64,000 nt of DNA from Aquimonas sp044377145 (GCF_044377145.1 NZ_JBILJQ010000004.1:66816-130815); one strand, 5' to 3'; positions 32,949 through 42,174 are shown, counted from the first letter of the stretch. Notes: generated by a model not told the origin, from the sequence alone. Numbers and translations are program-made.

Positions 32949-35574
32949 TCAGTCGCTTCGCGATCAGGTCGGTGAAGCCGTCTGGCGCCAGCCGCACCGC
33001 CGCACCGGTTGGGCAGGCGCGCACGCAGGCCGGGCCGCCATCGATGCCCATGCAGGCGTCGCATTTCACCGCCTTCTTGCCGGCCGCCTTGGCCTGCTTG
33101 TCGGGCTTGGCAGCGCGATCCTCGCCAGGGCCGGCGCCGAAACCCATCAACAGCCAGGACAGCAGGCCGGGCTTTTCGGGAGCGGCGTACTCCATGCGGA
33201 TCACGCCATAGGGGCAGTTGGTCTGGCAGTTGCCGCAGCCGATGCAGCGGTCATCGATGAAGACCTCGCCCGAGGGCGCGCGGTGGATCGAATCGACCGG
33301 GCAGTCCTTCATGCAGTGCGGGTGTTCGCAGTGGCGGCAGGAGATCGGCACCTGCACCGCCGCGAACGATTTGCCGCGATGCCGATCCAGCCGCGAGATG
33401 CCGGCATGGGTCTCGGCGCAGGCCGTCTCACAGTTGTCGCAACCGACACAGAGCGCCTCGTCGATCAGCAGCGCATTGGTGGCCTCGCCCAGACCTTCGC
33501 CCATCAGGAACGAGACCAGCTCACCCCCCTCGGGCAGGGCCTCCAGCACCGAGAAACGACGCAGCTGGGCGCTGGTTTCGTCCTGCAGCGCGCCGACCCG
33601 CTGCGGGTCTTTCTTGAGCAGATCCAGAAACTCGGCGCGGCCCAGACGGATCGTTTCCACCCGCACCGCAGCCCGCGCGGTCTCGCGCCGGACCGGGTCG
33701 CCCATCAGGGCCATCTGCCCGCACAGCTGGCCGCTTTGCACATGGCCGACCGTAACCCCATCGCGCAACAGGGCGACGGTGCCGCTGCGCACCAGATGCA
33801 GGCAGTCGCCGGTTTCGTTCTGCGAGTACAGCGGCTCGCCAGCATTGAAGGTATGCACCTTGGCGGCCTGCGCCACCGCGCGCAGCTCGGCCACCGGCAG
33901 GGCTGGAGCGAAGTGCGCCTGCAGCGCGCGGACGATGAAGATCCAGTCCACACCGGCGCGCACTTCGTCGTTCGAGTTCAGCAGCTTCACCATCGTCCGC
34001 CGCGGGGTTTCGATGACGATGGTGTCAGCACCGATGAAGGCATCGCCGCCACGCGGGCGACCCGAGATCAGGCTCATCTCGCCGAAGAACTGGCCGGGCT
34101 GCAGCACGTACTCGGTGGCGTCGCCGTAGCGCAGCCGCACTTCGCCTTCGAGCACGGTGTAGAAACCGCTGCTGTATTCGCCCTCGCGGAACAGCACGCT
34201 GCCGGCCGCCAGCACCTCGGAGGCGCGCGGCTCGGGCGGCTCGGCGGTTTCGGATTCAGACGGCGTCTCGCCGGCGCGACGCATCTGCTCCAGCATCGCG
34301 GCCTGGCGCGCGCGCTGTTCGGCACGGCGACGCTCGATTGCAGCGCGCACCTGCTTGTTGGCGTCATTCAAGGTGTCGGCGTCACCGGCGCTGACGATCA
34401 GCCGGCTCTCGATCAGCAGCTCGCGGAAGGCCAGCGCATTCATGCGCCGGAACATCGGAATGCGCTGCTGATACAGGGCCAGGATTTCCTCGACCTCGGC
34501 CACATAGGGCAAGCCGGCAAACTGCAGCGCCAGCAGCACGTGATCGACCGGCCGCACCGCGCGTCCGAGGATGCTGTCGACCACATCCTGGCCCTGGTTC
34601 ATCGCCTGCTTGATCAGCGGGAAACCGGCCAGCGAACCGATCACATACAGGCCCGGCACGCTGCACTGGTACTGCGCATCGAGGGTGGGCAGCGCATCCG
34701 GGCGATCGCTCGGAAACGCCATGCCGCAGGCTTCCAGGAACTTGCGCGGCGGCGTGCCGCCCAGGCGCGCCAGCACCTTGTGGCACTCGATCCGGCGCTG
34801 GCCATCGGGCGTGTTCAGCACCACCGCACCGCGACCGTCGGCGGCGGGTGGTTCGATGCTGGCGACCGAGGCGCGGTAGTGGCAGTGGAAGTCGAGCGCG
34901 CGGTCGTTGATCGCCTTCAGCACCGCGTTCAGATTGCCCTCTTTCGCGCGCGAGAATTCTTCGCGGCGGTTGACCATGTGCACGGCATTGAAGCGCGACA
35001 GGCCGAGTGCGTTCTCGATTGCGGAGTCACCGGCGCCGACTACCACGATGGTTTCGTTCTGCCAGGCCTCGGGGTCATCGAGCTGGTAGTGGACGATGCC
35101 GCAGTCCTCGCCCGGCGCACCGATCCGGTTGGGCTGGCCTTCGAGGCCGATCGCCAGCACCACATGCTCGGCGCGCACACGGCCGCCGTCCTTCAACTCG
35201 ATCTCGAACCTGCCGCGCTCGCCGCGCAACGCGGTCACTTCCGAGCCGTAGCGGACGTTCACGCCCAAGGCCTCGATCCCGCGTGCCCAGGCATCCAGCA
35301 CCGCCTCGCGCGAACCAGCGCGGAAACGCAGCGGGCTGCGCAGATCGAGAAAGCCGGGCTCGGCCATCACGAACTTGCCTTTCTGGTAGCGCTGGATGGT
35401 GCGCGCATGCGCTGCGGAGGCCTCCAGCAGCACGTGGCTGGGCGGCTGCCCCGGGCGCTCGGCGGCATCGATCTCGGCGGCGCGCGCAGCCGCGCTCAGC
35501 CCGGCCGGGCCAGAACCGATGATGGCGATCCGATAGCTGGCTGGAGTGCCGCCCGCGGGCTGCGACTCGTTCAT
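32941..35574 (-). CDS. NAD(P)H/FAD oxidoreductase fused to two cNMP-binding domains and a four-cluster ferredoxin
   Basis: First gene of the operon; 877 residues from the ATG at 35574 (GGGGGTG upstream). Domain order: thioredoxin-reductase-like flavoprotein with FAD motif GSGPAG (about 20-25) and NAD(P) motif GAGDSA (about 180-185), lacking a redox CxxC; two cyclic-nucleotide-binding folds (about 450-560, FFGEMSLISGRPRGG; about 565-680, LCGQMALMGDPVRR); then a DmsB/NrfC-like ferredoxin (about 705-865) with cysteine groups CVGCDNCETAC, CRHCEHPHCMKDC, CIGCGNCQTNC and CDACMGIDGGPACVRAC, enough for four [4Fe-4S] clusters. No signal peptide: cytoplasmic. It probably oxidises NAD(P)H and feeds the membrane b protein, gated by cyclic nucleotides. 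Confidence 0.9.
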   Translation of the reverse strand: MNESQPAGGTPASYRIAIIGSGPAGLSAAARAAEIDAAERPGQPPSHVLLEASAAHARTIQRYQKGKFVMAEPGFLDLRSPLRFRAGSREAVLDAWARGIEALGVNVRYGSEVTALRGERGRFEIELKDGGRVRAEHVVLAIGLEGQPNRIGAPGEDCGIVHYQLDDPEAWQNETIVVVGAGDSAIENALGLSRFNAVHMVNRREEFSRAKEGNLNAVLKAINDRALDFHCHYRASVASIEPPAADGRGAVVLNTPDGQRRIECHKVLARLGGTPPRKFLEACGMAFPSDRPDALPTLDAQYQCSVPGLYVIGSLAGFPLIKQAMNQGQDVVDSILGRAVRPVDHVLLALQFAGLPYVAEVEEILALYQQRIPMFRRMNALAFRELLIESRLIVSAGDADTLNDANKQVRAAIERRRAEQRARQAAMLEQMRRAGETPSESETAEPPEPRASEVLAAGSVLFREGEYSSGFYTVLEGEVRLRYGDATEYVLQPGQFFGEMSLISGRPRGGDAFIGADTIVIETPRRTMVKLLNSNDEVRAGVDWIFIVRALQAHFAPALPVAELRAVAQAAKVHTFNAGEPLYSQNETGDCLHLVRSGTVALLRDGVTVGHVQSGQLCGQMALMGDPVRRETARAAVRVETIRLGRAEFLDLLKKDPQRVGALQDETSAQLRRFSVLEALPEGGELVSFLMGEGLGEATNALLIDEALCVGCDNCETACAETHAGISRLDRHRGKSFAAVQVPISCRHCEHPHCMKDCPVDSIHRAPSGEVFIDDRCIGCGNCQTNCPYGVIRMEYAAPEKPGLLSWLLMGFGAGPGEDRAAKPDKQAKAAGKKAVKCDACMGIDGGPACVRACPTGAAVRLAPDGFTDLIAKRLNG

Positions 35575-35604
35575 CCGACACCCCCGTGGCGGATTGGGCT
35601 TGCG

Positions 35605-35641
35605 TGACGGCACGGTAGGCGTTTGGTGAACAGCATGTCAA
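35605..35641 (-). promoter_or_regulatory. Candidate sigma-70 promoter of the redox operon
   Basis: Read on the minus strand, a perfect -35 TTGACA (35636-35641) is followed after 18 bp by TACCGT (35612-35617), a weak -10. A transcript starting near 35605 would have a leader of about 30 nt. TGTCA occurs in inverted orientation 18 bp upstream of the -35. No obvious FNR or CRP/Clp half-site pair was seen. Confidence 0.45.
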
Positions 35642-35755
35642 CGAGAATTCCTTGGCGCTGACAGCCGCCAGCGCGGGGGATACGGGGGATGCCACCGCAT
35701 CCGGACATGCGTGGGCAAGGCGAGCCGCAGACTGCACGGCGCTACCATGCACGGC

Positions 35756-37012
35756 ATGGCCGATCCAAACCTCGCAGAACACACCTACCTCGTTGGCGGC
35801 GCCGTGCGCGATGCCCTGCTCGACCGACCCGTGGGCGACCGCGATTGGGTCGTCGTCGGCTGCGATCCGGCGCAGATGCATGCGCTTGGCTTCAAGGCCG
35901 TCGGCGCCGATTTCCCGGTATTCCTGCATCCCGACAGCGGCGAGGAGTACGCGCTCGCGCGCACCGAGCGCAAATCAGGCCGCGGCTATCGCGGCTTCGT
36001 GGTCGATGCCGATCCAGGCGTGACCCTGGAAGAAGACCTGCAGCGTCGCGACCTGACCATCAATGCGATCGCACAGGCGGCGGACGGGCGCCTGATCGAC
36101 CCCTACGGCGGCCGCGCCGATCTCGATGCGCGCCTGCTGCGCCATGTGTCGCCAGCGTTCGCCGAAGACCCGGTGCGGATCCTGCGCGTAGCCCGCTTCA
36201 TGGCTCGATTCGCGCCGCTCGGCTTTCGCATCGCCGATGAAACGCTGGCCTTGATGCGCTCGATGGTGGCGGCCGGCGAAGTCGACCACCTGGTGCCGGA
36301 GCGGGTCTGGAAGGAACTCGAGCGCGCGCTTGCTGAACCCGCCCCGGAGGCGGCGCTGCGCAGCCTGCGCGACTGCGGCGCATTGGCTCGCCTGCTACCG
36401 GAAGTCGATGCCCTGTACGGCGTGCCGCAGCGGGCCGAGTACCACCCCGAGGTCGACACCGGTCTGCATATCGAGCTGTGTCTCACGCAGTCGGCACAGC
36501 TGGCGCCCGGCGATGCGCAGATCGCGTTCGCGGTGCTGGTGCACGATCTTGGCAAGGCGCTGACGCCGAGCGAAGAGCTGCCCAAGCACCTCCGCCACGA
36601 AGAACGCGGGCTGGAGCCGATCGAGGCGGTGAGCGCGCGTTTGAAGGTGCCGACCCACTTCCGCGAGCTGGCCCTGCACGCCTGCCGCGAGCATCTGAAT
36701 GTTCATCGCCTGGATGAAATGCGCGCCTCCAAGATCGAGGCCCTGATCCAGCGCTGCGACGGCTACCGCCGACCCGAGCGCATCGACCAGATCGGCCGGG
36801 TCTGTGAGATCGACAAGCGCGGCCGGCTCGGCAGCGAAGATGCGCCCTACCCCAACCGCGAGCTGCTCACGCGCTGCCACCGCGCCGCGCTGGCGGTGCA
36901 AGCGCGTGATCTCGATCTGTCAGGGCTCAAGGGTCCGCAGGTCGGTGAAGCGCTGCAGCGCGCGCGGATTGCGGCGATTGCTGCGGCGCGTAGCAGTGAG
37001 ATCCACGCATGA
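35756..37012 (+). CDS. cca: CCA-adding tRNA nucleotidyltransferase
   Basis: Adds and repairs the 3' CCA of tRNAs. 418 residues from the ATG at 35756; ATGs at 35747 and 35711 are alternatives, and none has a strong Shine-Dalgarno. The class II nucleotidyltransferase head is intact: YLVGGAVRDALLDRPVGDRD with the catalytic acidic pair, EYALARTERKSGRGYRGF and DLQRRDLTINAIA, then DPVRILRVARFMARF. The C-terminal HD phosphohydrolase domain (FAVLVHDLGKAL, HLRHEERG) marks the multifunctional gammaproteobacterial type. Divergent from the redox operon. Confidence 0.95.
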   Translation: MADPNLAEHTYLVGGAVRDALLDRPVGDRDWVVVGCDPAQMHALGFKAVGADFPVFLHPDSGEEYALARTERKSGRGYRGFVVDADPGVTLEEDLQRRDLTINAIAQAADGRLIDPYGGRADLDARLLRHVSPAFAEDPVRILRVARFMARFAPLGFRIADETLALMRSMVAAGEVDHLVPERVWKELERALAEPAPEAALRSLRDCGALARLLPEVDALYGVPQRAEYHPEVDTGLHIELCLTQSAQLAPGDAQIAFAVLVHDLGKALTPSEELPKHLRHEERGLEPIEAVSARLKVPTHFRELALHACREHLNVHRLDEMRASKIEALIQRCDGYRRPERIDQIGRVCEIDKRGRLGSEDAPYPNRELLTRCHRAALAVQARDLDLSGLKGPQVGEALQRARIAAIAAARSSEIHA

Positions 37013-37142
37013 GCCGCGACACCGGTCGCACGCCCGCCGCTTCCGACGCCTCGACAGTGGCAAGCCGCATGCCGCCCTTGCCTGCGCACGACGAACGCCT
37101 CGCAGCTGCATCCCTCGGCATCCACACCCACGCCCGGCGCGG

Positions 37143-39578
37143 ATGAATCTTCGTCAGAGCCTCCGATCCCTGCGGCGCACGCCGGTATTCGCGCTGACGG
37201 TGATCCTGATCCTCGCGCTGGGCATCGGTGCCGCCACCACGATGTTCTCGATCGTGCACGGCGTGCTGCTGGCACCGCTGCCTTATCAGGATCCGGATCG
37301 GCTGGTCAGCATCGGCTGGGAGACGCCGCAGCAGCAGTGGCAGGGTCAGCCGCCGGCGCTGCGTGAGCTTTATCAACGGTCGGCACGCCGGCTGGAAGCG
37401 GTCGGATTCCATCGCGGTGGCGACGGCAAGTCGAATGTCTGGGATGAGAACAGCAGCGCGCCCGCCGAGGGCTTGAGCGTGAGCTGGGTCGGCGCTGGCA
37501 CTTTGCCCCTGCTCGGCGTGGCACCACTGCTTGGCCGTGTGTTCAACGAGGATGAGTACCACCGCAATGGGCCGGGCGCGGTGATCCTGAGCGAGGCCGA
37601 GTGGCGCGCGCGGTTCAATGCCGCGCCCGACGCGCTGGGCAAGACGCTCATGGTCAACAGCGTGCGACGCGAGATCGTCGGTGTGATGCCCGCAGGCTTC
37701 GCTTTCCCGCGGGCCGACACGCGGATGTGGCTGCCCGGGCGCTTCGACGAGGCCGCTGGCGTCGGCGAGTTCGTCTACGCCGGCGTGGCGCGCCTCGCGC
37801 CGGGTGCGACGCCCGCGCAAGCACAACAGGAGCTGGCAGCCCTGCTGCCGAACCTCGCAACGGAGTTTCCGCGTCTGCAGACCGGCGGGTCGACCCGGGA
37901 CTGGCTGGACACGATGCAGTTCAGGCCGGTGGTGACGCCGCTGCGCGAGCACCTCACCACCGGTGTGGCGCCGACGCTGTGGCTGCTCGCGGCAGCAGCG
38001 GGCTTGGTACTGCTCGTCGCCTGGGCCAATGTCGCCAATCTGATGCTGATCCGCGCCGACACTCGCCGCGCCGAGCTGGCGGTACGTCGCGCACTGGGCG
38101 CCCGCGGCCTGCGCGCAGTCGCGCACGCGCTGACCGAATCGCTGCTGCTCAGCGCAGCAGCGGCCGCGCTCGCCCTGCTGTTGAGCTGGGCCGGCGTGCG
38201 CCTGTTCGTCGCGCTCAGCCCCGCGGGGCTTCCGCGCGTCTCCGAACTTGGCCTGGGCTGGAACAGTCTCGGCGTTGCCGTGCTGCTGGCGGTGATCGGC
38301 GCCCTGGTCTGCGCACTACTGCCGCTGCTGCAGCTTCGGCTGCAAAGCGGGCTCGGGCAGGCCCGGCGGAGCGGCACCGCGGGGCCGCGACTGCAGGCCG
38401 CCGTGGTCGCTGCCCAGTTCGCGGTCGCACTCGCAATCACCGCCGGCTCCGCACTGCTGCTGCGCTCCGCGCAGGGCCTGTACGAAGTTGACCCGGGCTT
38501 CAAAGCCGATCGCGTCACCACCCTGTGGACCGGGCTGCCGTTCGCCAAGTACGACGATGCGCGCAGCGTCGCCTTCTACTCGGCGCTGAGCGCGCGAGTG
38601 CGCGAACTGCCATCGGTCGAGGCCGCCGGTCTGGCCACGCGCCTGCCTTTGGCCCGCGGCGAACCGCTGCAACAGACGTTGCGCGTCGAGCGCGACGGCC
38701 GCGTGTTCACCCTGCCGATCAATATCGTCGACGACGACTACTTCAGCGCCCTGCGGATTCCGGTGCTGGCGGGGCGCGGCTTTGTACGCAGCGAGCACGA
38801 GCACGCCGCCAACATCGTGCTGAGCCAAGGCGCCGCGACCCTGCTGTTCGGCGGCAGCGACGGCAGTTCAGCGCTGGGCGAGCGGCTGCGCCTCGACCCC
38901 ACGGGCCCGGCCTATACGGTGGTGGGTGTGGTCGGCGATGTGCGCGATCGCGCGCTGGCTACCGCACCGGTGGCGACGCTGTACCGGCCACCGTTGGCCC
39001 CGATGGACGCTGCACTTGAACCTGGCGCCCCGGGCAGCATGGCGCTGCTGGTGAGGTCGAAGGACGCCGGATCCACCGCTGCGCTGATCGCGGCAATCGG
39101 CAAGATCGCCCACGAGCTCGACCCGACGGTGCCGGTGTCCAGGGCCGACTCACTGCAGGGCATCGTCGACGCATCGATCGCCGAACTGGTGCTGATGCTG
39201 CAGTTGCTGGGCGGCGCCGCCTTGATCACCCTGCTGCTCGGCAACCTCGGCCTGTACGGCGCGATGGCCTACATGGTGACGCTGCGCGGCCGCGAGTTCG
39301 GCATCCGGGTCGCGCTCGGTGCCGGCCCAGGCCACATCATCCGGCTGGTCGCCTCGCGCGGCGTCGGGCTGGCCGTCGTCGGGATGCTCGCCGGTCTGGG
39401 CCTGTATGCGCTGCTCGCGCCCTACCTGAGAAACCTGCTGTACGGCGTCGAAAGCTACGACCCGCCCACCCTGATCACCGCGACCCTGATCCTTTCGCTG
39501 ACTGCCGCCGCGGCCAGCTGGCTGCCAGCCCGCGATGCTGCACGCACCGCGCCGATGGTGGCCTTGAAGCGGGATTAG
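37143..39578 (+). CDS. MacB/FtsX-type ABC permease, ADOP-like orphan
   Basis: 811 residues from the ATG at 37143. Architecture: N-terminal membrane helix (FALTVILILALGIGAATTMF), MacB-type periplasmic domain, three helices (about 275-410), a second periplasmic domain, and three C-terminal helices with the FtsX signature (RGREFGIRVALGAGPGHIIR). A duplicated permease without its own ATPase matches the acidobacterial duplicated orphan permease group, usually linked to macrolide or peptide export, with the ATPase elsewhere. The substrate is unknown. The last codon and the TAG stop lie within the start of a GGGATT repeat array. Confidence 0.88.
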   Translation: MNLRQSLRSLRRTPVFALTVILILALGIGAATTMFSIVHGVLLAPLPYQDPDRLVSIGWETPQQQWQGQPPALRELYQRSARRLEAVGFHRGGDGKSNVWDENSSAPAEGLSVSWVGAGTLPLLGVAPLLGRVFNEDEYHRNGPGAVILSEAEWRARFNAAPDALGKTLMVNSVRREIVGVMPAGFAFPRADTRMWLPGRFDEAAGVGEFVYAGVARLAPGATPAQAQQELAALLPNLATEFPRLQTGGSTRDWLDTMQFRPVVTPLREHLTTGVAPTLWLLAAAAGLVLLVAWANVANLMLIRADTRRAELAVRRALGARGLRAVAHALTESLLLSAAAAALALLLSWAGVRLFVALSPAGLPRVSELGLGWNSLGVAVLLAVIGALVCALLPLLQLRLQSGLGQARRSGTAGPRLQAAVVAAQFAVALAITAGSALLLRSAQGLYEVDPGFKADRVTTLWTGLPFAKYDDARSVAFYSALSARVRELPSVEAAGLATRLPLARGEPLQQTLRVERDGRVFTLPINIVDDDYFSALRIPVLAGRGFVRSEHEHAANIVLSQGAATLLFGGSDGSSALGERLRLDPTGPAYTVVGVVGDVRDRALATAPVATLYRPPLAPMDAALEPGAPGSMALLVRSKDAGSTAALIAAIGKIAHELDPTVPVSRADSLQGIVDASIAELVLMLQLLGGAALITLLLGNLGLYGAMAYMVTLRGREFGIRVALGAGPGHIIRLVASRGVGLAVVGMLAGLGLYALLAPYLRNLLYGVESYDPPTLITATLILSLTAAAASWLPARDAARTAPMVALKRD

Positions 39579-39704
39579 GGATTGGGGATTCAGAGCCGGT
39601 GGGACCGCGGCGGGCTGTTCCAATCCCGAATCCCGAATCCCGAATCCCGACTCCCGACTCCCGACTCCCGACTCCCGACTCCCGACTCCCGACTCCCGAC
39701 TCCC
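39571..39704. repeat. GATTCGGG / GAATCCC / GACTCCC repeat element, copy 2
   Basis: A degenerate gggatt tract (39571-39590), a core of about 30 bp, then inverted tandem 7-bp units: three full GAATCCC copies (39628-39648) followed by eight GACTCCC copies (39649-39704). The first unit provides the stop codon of the permease; the array ends five bases before the stop of the convergent HD-GYP gene. The switch from GAATCCC to GACTCCC shows local homogenisation by unit duplication. Confidence 0.9.
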
Positions 39705-39708
39705 GGCT

Positions 39709-41088
39709 TCACCCCGGCATCCAAAGTTTCTCCAGCGCGCTGAACCCCCACGCCTCCGGCGACTCGATGCCGACGATACGGTCCGCGCAGTTGGCTGCCG
39801 CCAGGTCGAGGTCGCGCAGGAACACCGGCTCGCGTTTGCGCGCGCTGTAGAAGATCCGCACCTTCGGCGTGAGCAGGGTTTCGTCGTGCTGTTCCAGCAC
39901 CACGGCCAGGTGCTCGGACTGCAGCTTCACCAGCGCGCCGACCGGGTAGATGCCGACGCTGCGGATGAAGGAATTCAAGATCGGCGTATCGAAATGACCG
40001 TTCCAGGCCGCCATCCGCCGCACCGATTCTGCCGGGCTCCAGGCGCGCTTGTAGGGCCGATTGGAGCTGATCGCGTCATACACATCACAGACGGCACCCA
40101 TCCGCGACAGCCGGCTGATACCCTCGCCGCTCTGCCCATGCGGGTAGCCGCTGCCGTCGAACTTCTCGTGGTGGTGCAGGGCGATCTCCAGCGCCGCCGA
40201 ACTGGCCCCTCCGCCTTCGCGCAGCAGCTCGAAACCGGCCTGCGGGTGCGACTTCATGATCCGGAATTCGTCGTCGCTCAGCGCTCCCGGCTTGTTCAAC
40301 ACGTTGAGCGGCATCATTGCCTTGCCGATGTCATGCAACATGCCGCCCACACCTGCCTCGCGCACCTCGTCCTCGGACAGTTCCAGCCGGCGCGCCAGCG
40401 CGATCATCAGCGCACACACCGCCACCGAATGCAGATAGGTGTAGTCATCGTGGCGCTTGAGCCGGGCCACGCTGATCAGCGCATCGGGATGACGCGTCAC
40501 CGAGGCACTGATCTCCGCCACCAGCGGTTCCACCGCTTCCGGCCGCACGGCATGCCCCATGCGTGCCTCGTTGAACAGCTCGATCATCTTGGCCTTGCCG
40601 GCCAGGCACAGCTTCTGCGCCGAGACCAACTCGGCATCGATGCTGCGCTGACTGCGCGGAGACGGTTTCGCGCGCGGCGGAGCGACCGCCGCCGGGACTT
40701 CGACATCGGCCGGGGCAGGCTCGGCAACCTCCGGCTCCGGCTCCGGCTCGCCCTCAGCACTGGCTTCAGCCTCAGCCTCAGCCTCGTCGATAGCTTCGGC
40801 CTGCCCGGCCTCGTCGGCTGATTCAACCGGCTCGGGCTCGACTTCATCGGGCTCGGCCTGCGGCTCGACGGCCTCGGCCTCGACATACTCCGGCCAGCCG
40901 ATCAGGTCCAGGCCCTGCTCGGTGTCAATCAGGATCTCCGCCACTCCGCCGCGGCGCAGGGCATCGATCTCGCGCGCGGTCAGCAGAAACGAGTGCCGCA
41001 CGAACACCGGGTGCACTCCTCCGCCACCGGCAATCCGGTGAAACCACATTCCCGGGATGGCACGCGTAACGGGCAGACACTTGATCAT
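39709..41088 (-). CDS. HD-GYP cyclic-di-GMP phosphodiesterase with DUF3391-like N-terminus
   Basis: Degrades c-di-GMP and so promotes motility over biofilm. 459 residues from the ATG at 41088. The N-terminus (about 1-70, MIKCLPVTRAIPGMW, FLLTAREIDALRRGGVAEI) fits the DUF3391 type. An extremely acidic Glu/Ala/Pro linker (about 71-130) follows. The catalytic domain has YLHSVAVCALMIALA, LHDIGKAMMP, HHHEKFDGSGYP (GYP intact) and AVCDVYDAISSNRPYK, all metal and substrate residues present. The gene is convergent with the permease; kbp lies upstream on the same strand. Confidence 0.93.
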   Translation of the reverse strand: MIKCLPVTRAIPGMWFHRIAGGGGVHPVFVRHSFLLTAREIDALRRGGVAEILIDTEQGLDLIGWPEYVEAEAVEPQAEPDEVEPEPVESADEAGQAEAIDEAEAEAEASAEGEPEPEPEVAEPAPADVEVPAAVAPPRAKPSPRSQRSIDAELVSAQKLCLAGKAKMIELFNEARMGHAVRPEAVEPLVAEISASVTRHPDALISVARLKRHDDYTYLHSVAVCALMIALARRLELSEDEVREAGVGGMLHDIGKAMMPLNVLNKPGALSDDEFRIMKSHPQAGFELLREGGGASSAALEIALHHHEKFDGSGYPHGQSGEGISRLSRMGAVCDVYDAISSNRPYKRAWSPAESVRRMAAWNGHFDTPILNSFIRSVGIYPVGALVKLQSEHLAVVLEQHDETLLTPKVRIFYSARKREPVFLRDLDLAAANCADRIVGIESPEAWGFSALEKLWMPG

Positions 41089-41198
41089 GCAGAAGAGATG
41101 AACCGGAGGGGATTCGCAGCGGCGATGCAAAGCGCACGCCAGCGAATTCTGCTGGCACGCGCCGTATAGATTCCGGGTTCCCGGCCGTGCAAGCGGCC

Positions 41199-41717
41199 TC
41201 AGGCCTTGGGCGGAATCCGCAGCACTTGTCCCGGGTAGATCCGGTCCGGGTGGCTCAGCATCGGCCGATTGGCCTCGAAGATCTGCGGGTAGGCGTTGGC
41301 GGAGCCGTACTCACGCTTGGCGATCGCCGACAGCGTGTCGCCCGATTTGACCGTGTAGAACTGCGCGGTCGGCAGCTCGGCGCTGCTCAGATCCGCGGTG
41401 GCGTCGGCATCGTCCGCTGCCGGCGTTGCCACGGCGGCAGCCGCCCCCGTCGCCTCAGCCGCGACCACGCGCAGGCGGTCGTCGACCTGCGCAACGCCCT
41501 TGACGTTGCCGGCCGCCAGGATCGCCTTCTCCTTGTCTTCGAGGGTCGCGGCACGGCCGATCACGGCGACTTTCTGTTCCGGCTGGAACGCGATCACGCT
41601 CAGCGAGCTGAGCTTCAAGCCGAGGCTGAGAATGTGCTCACGAACGGCGTTTTCATCGATCTGGCTACCGCCAAACAGCTTTTCGCCTGCACTGCTGATG
41701 AAACTGAACAATCCCAT
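41199..41717 (-). CDS. kbp: BON-LysM protein Kbp (YgaU-like)
   Basis: Cytoplasmic K+-binding protein in E. coli (Kbp, YgaU). 172 residues from the ATG at 41717; MGLFSFISSAGEKLFGG matches the family N-terminus and no signal peptide is present. The BON domain covers about 25-90 (KVAVIGRAATLEDKEKAILA, VKGVAQVDDRLRVV). An Ala/Asp-rich linker follows, then one LysM domain (FYTVKSGDTLSAIAKREYG, IFEANRPMLSHPDRIYPGQ, VLRIPPK). The linker is longer than in E. coli. Confidence 0.93.
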   Translation of the reverse strand: MGLFSFISSAGEKLFGGSQIDENAVREHILSLGLKLSSLSVIAFQPEQKVAVIGRAATLEDKEKAILAAGNVKGVAQVDDRLRVVAAEATGAAAAVATPAADDADATADLSSAELPTAQFYTVKSGDTLSAIAKREYGSANAYPQIFEANRPMLSHPDRIYPGQVLRIPPKA

Positions 41718-41792
41718 GGAAAACCTCCGGCAACGAGCATCGAGCGCAGCTGCGCGGCTGGAGTCTCGCACCCTTGCCGGGTCAGTGGCATT

Positions 41793-42167
41793 TCAGATGT
41801 GTTGCGCTGCCAACACGCCACGCAGACCGCTGCAGCCAGCCAGCAGACCAAAGGCCACGCCGCTGCTGTTGGCCAGCGCATCCATCAAGTCGTAGCTGCG
41901 CTGGCCACTCCAACCCTGCAGCACTTCCATCAGCAGGCCGTAGGCGACAAGCGCGAGCCCGGCCAGCAGCAGGCTCGGCCAGCGCCGCCACAGCGGCACG
42001 CAGGCGAACGCGGCCGCGGCGTAGGCGCCGGCGTGCCAGAGCTTGTCAAAGCCCCCGGGGCTCAAAGGCAACTCGGGTGGCGGCAGCAAGGAGGCCAGCG
42101 CGATCACGCCGAGGTAGGCCAGCAGGCCGCACAGCCACAGTCTTCGCAGCGTTTGACGCCGCATCAT
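41793..42167 (-). CDS. VanZ-family small membrane protein
   Basis: 124 residues, about four membrane helices. VanZ-like features: LLPPPELPLSPGGFDKLWHAGAYAAAA (the DK-x-x-H motif near residue 42) and LEVLQ-type YGLLMEVLQGWSGQRSYDLMDALANSSGV. VanZ-like proteins have no settled biochemical role outside teicoplanin resistance. It starts seven bases after the MidA-like gene stops and is probably cotranscribed with it; kbp begins 75 bp further on. Confidence 0.85.
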   Translation of the reverse strand: MMRRQTLRRLWLCGLLAYLGVIALASLLPPPELPLSPGGFDKLWHAGAYAAAAFACVPLWRRWPSLLLAGLALVAYGLLMEVLQGWSGQRSYDLMDALANSSGVAFGLLAGCSGLRGVLAAQHI

Positions 42168-42174
42168 GCGCCGC

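Noticed and set aside
33283..35607. Open frame of 774 codons antisense to the flavin/Fe-S oxidoreductase gene
   Set aside because: Same GC-skew artefact; repetitive His/Gln-rich text, no start context and full overlap with a clear gene.
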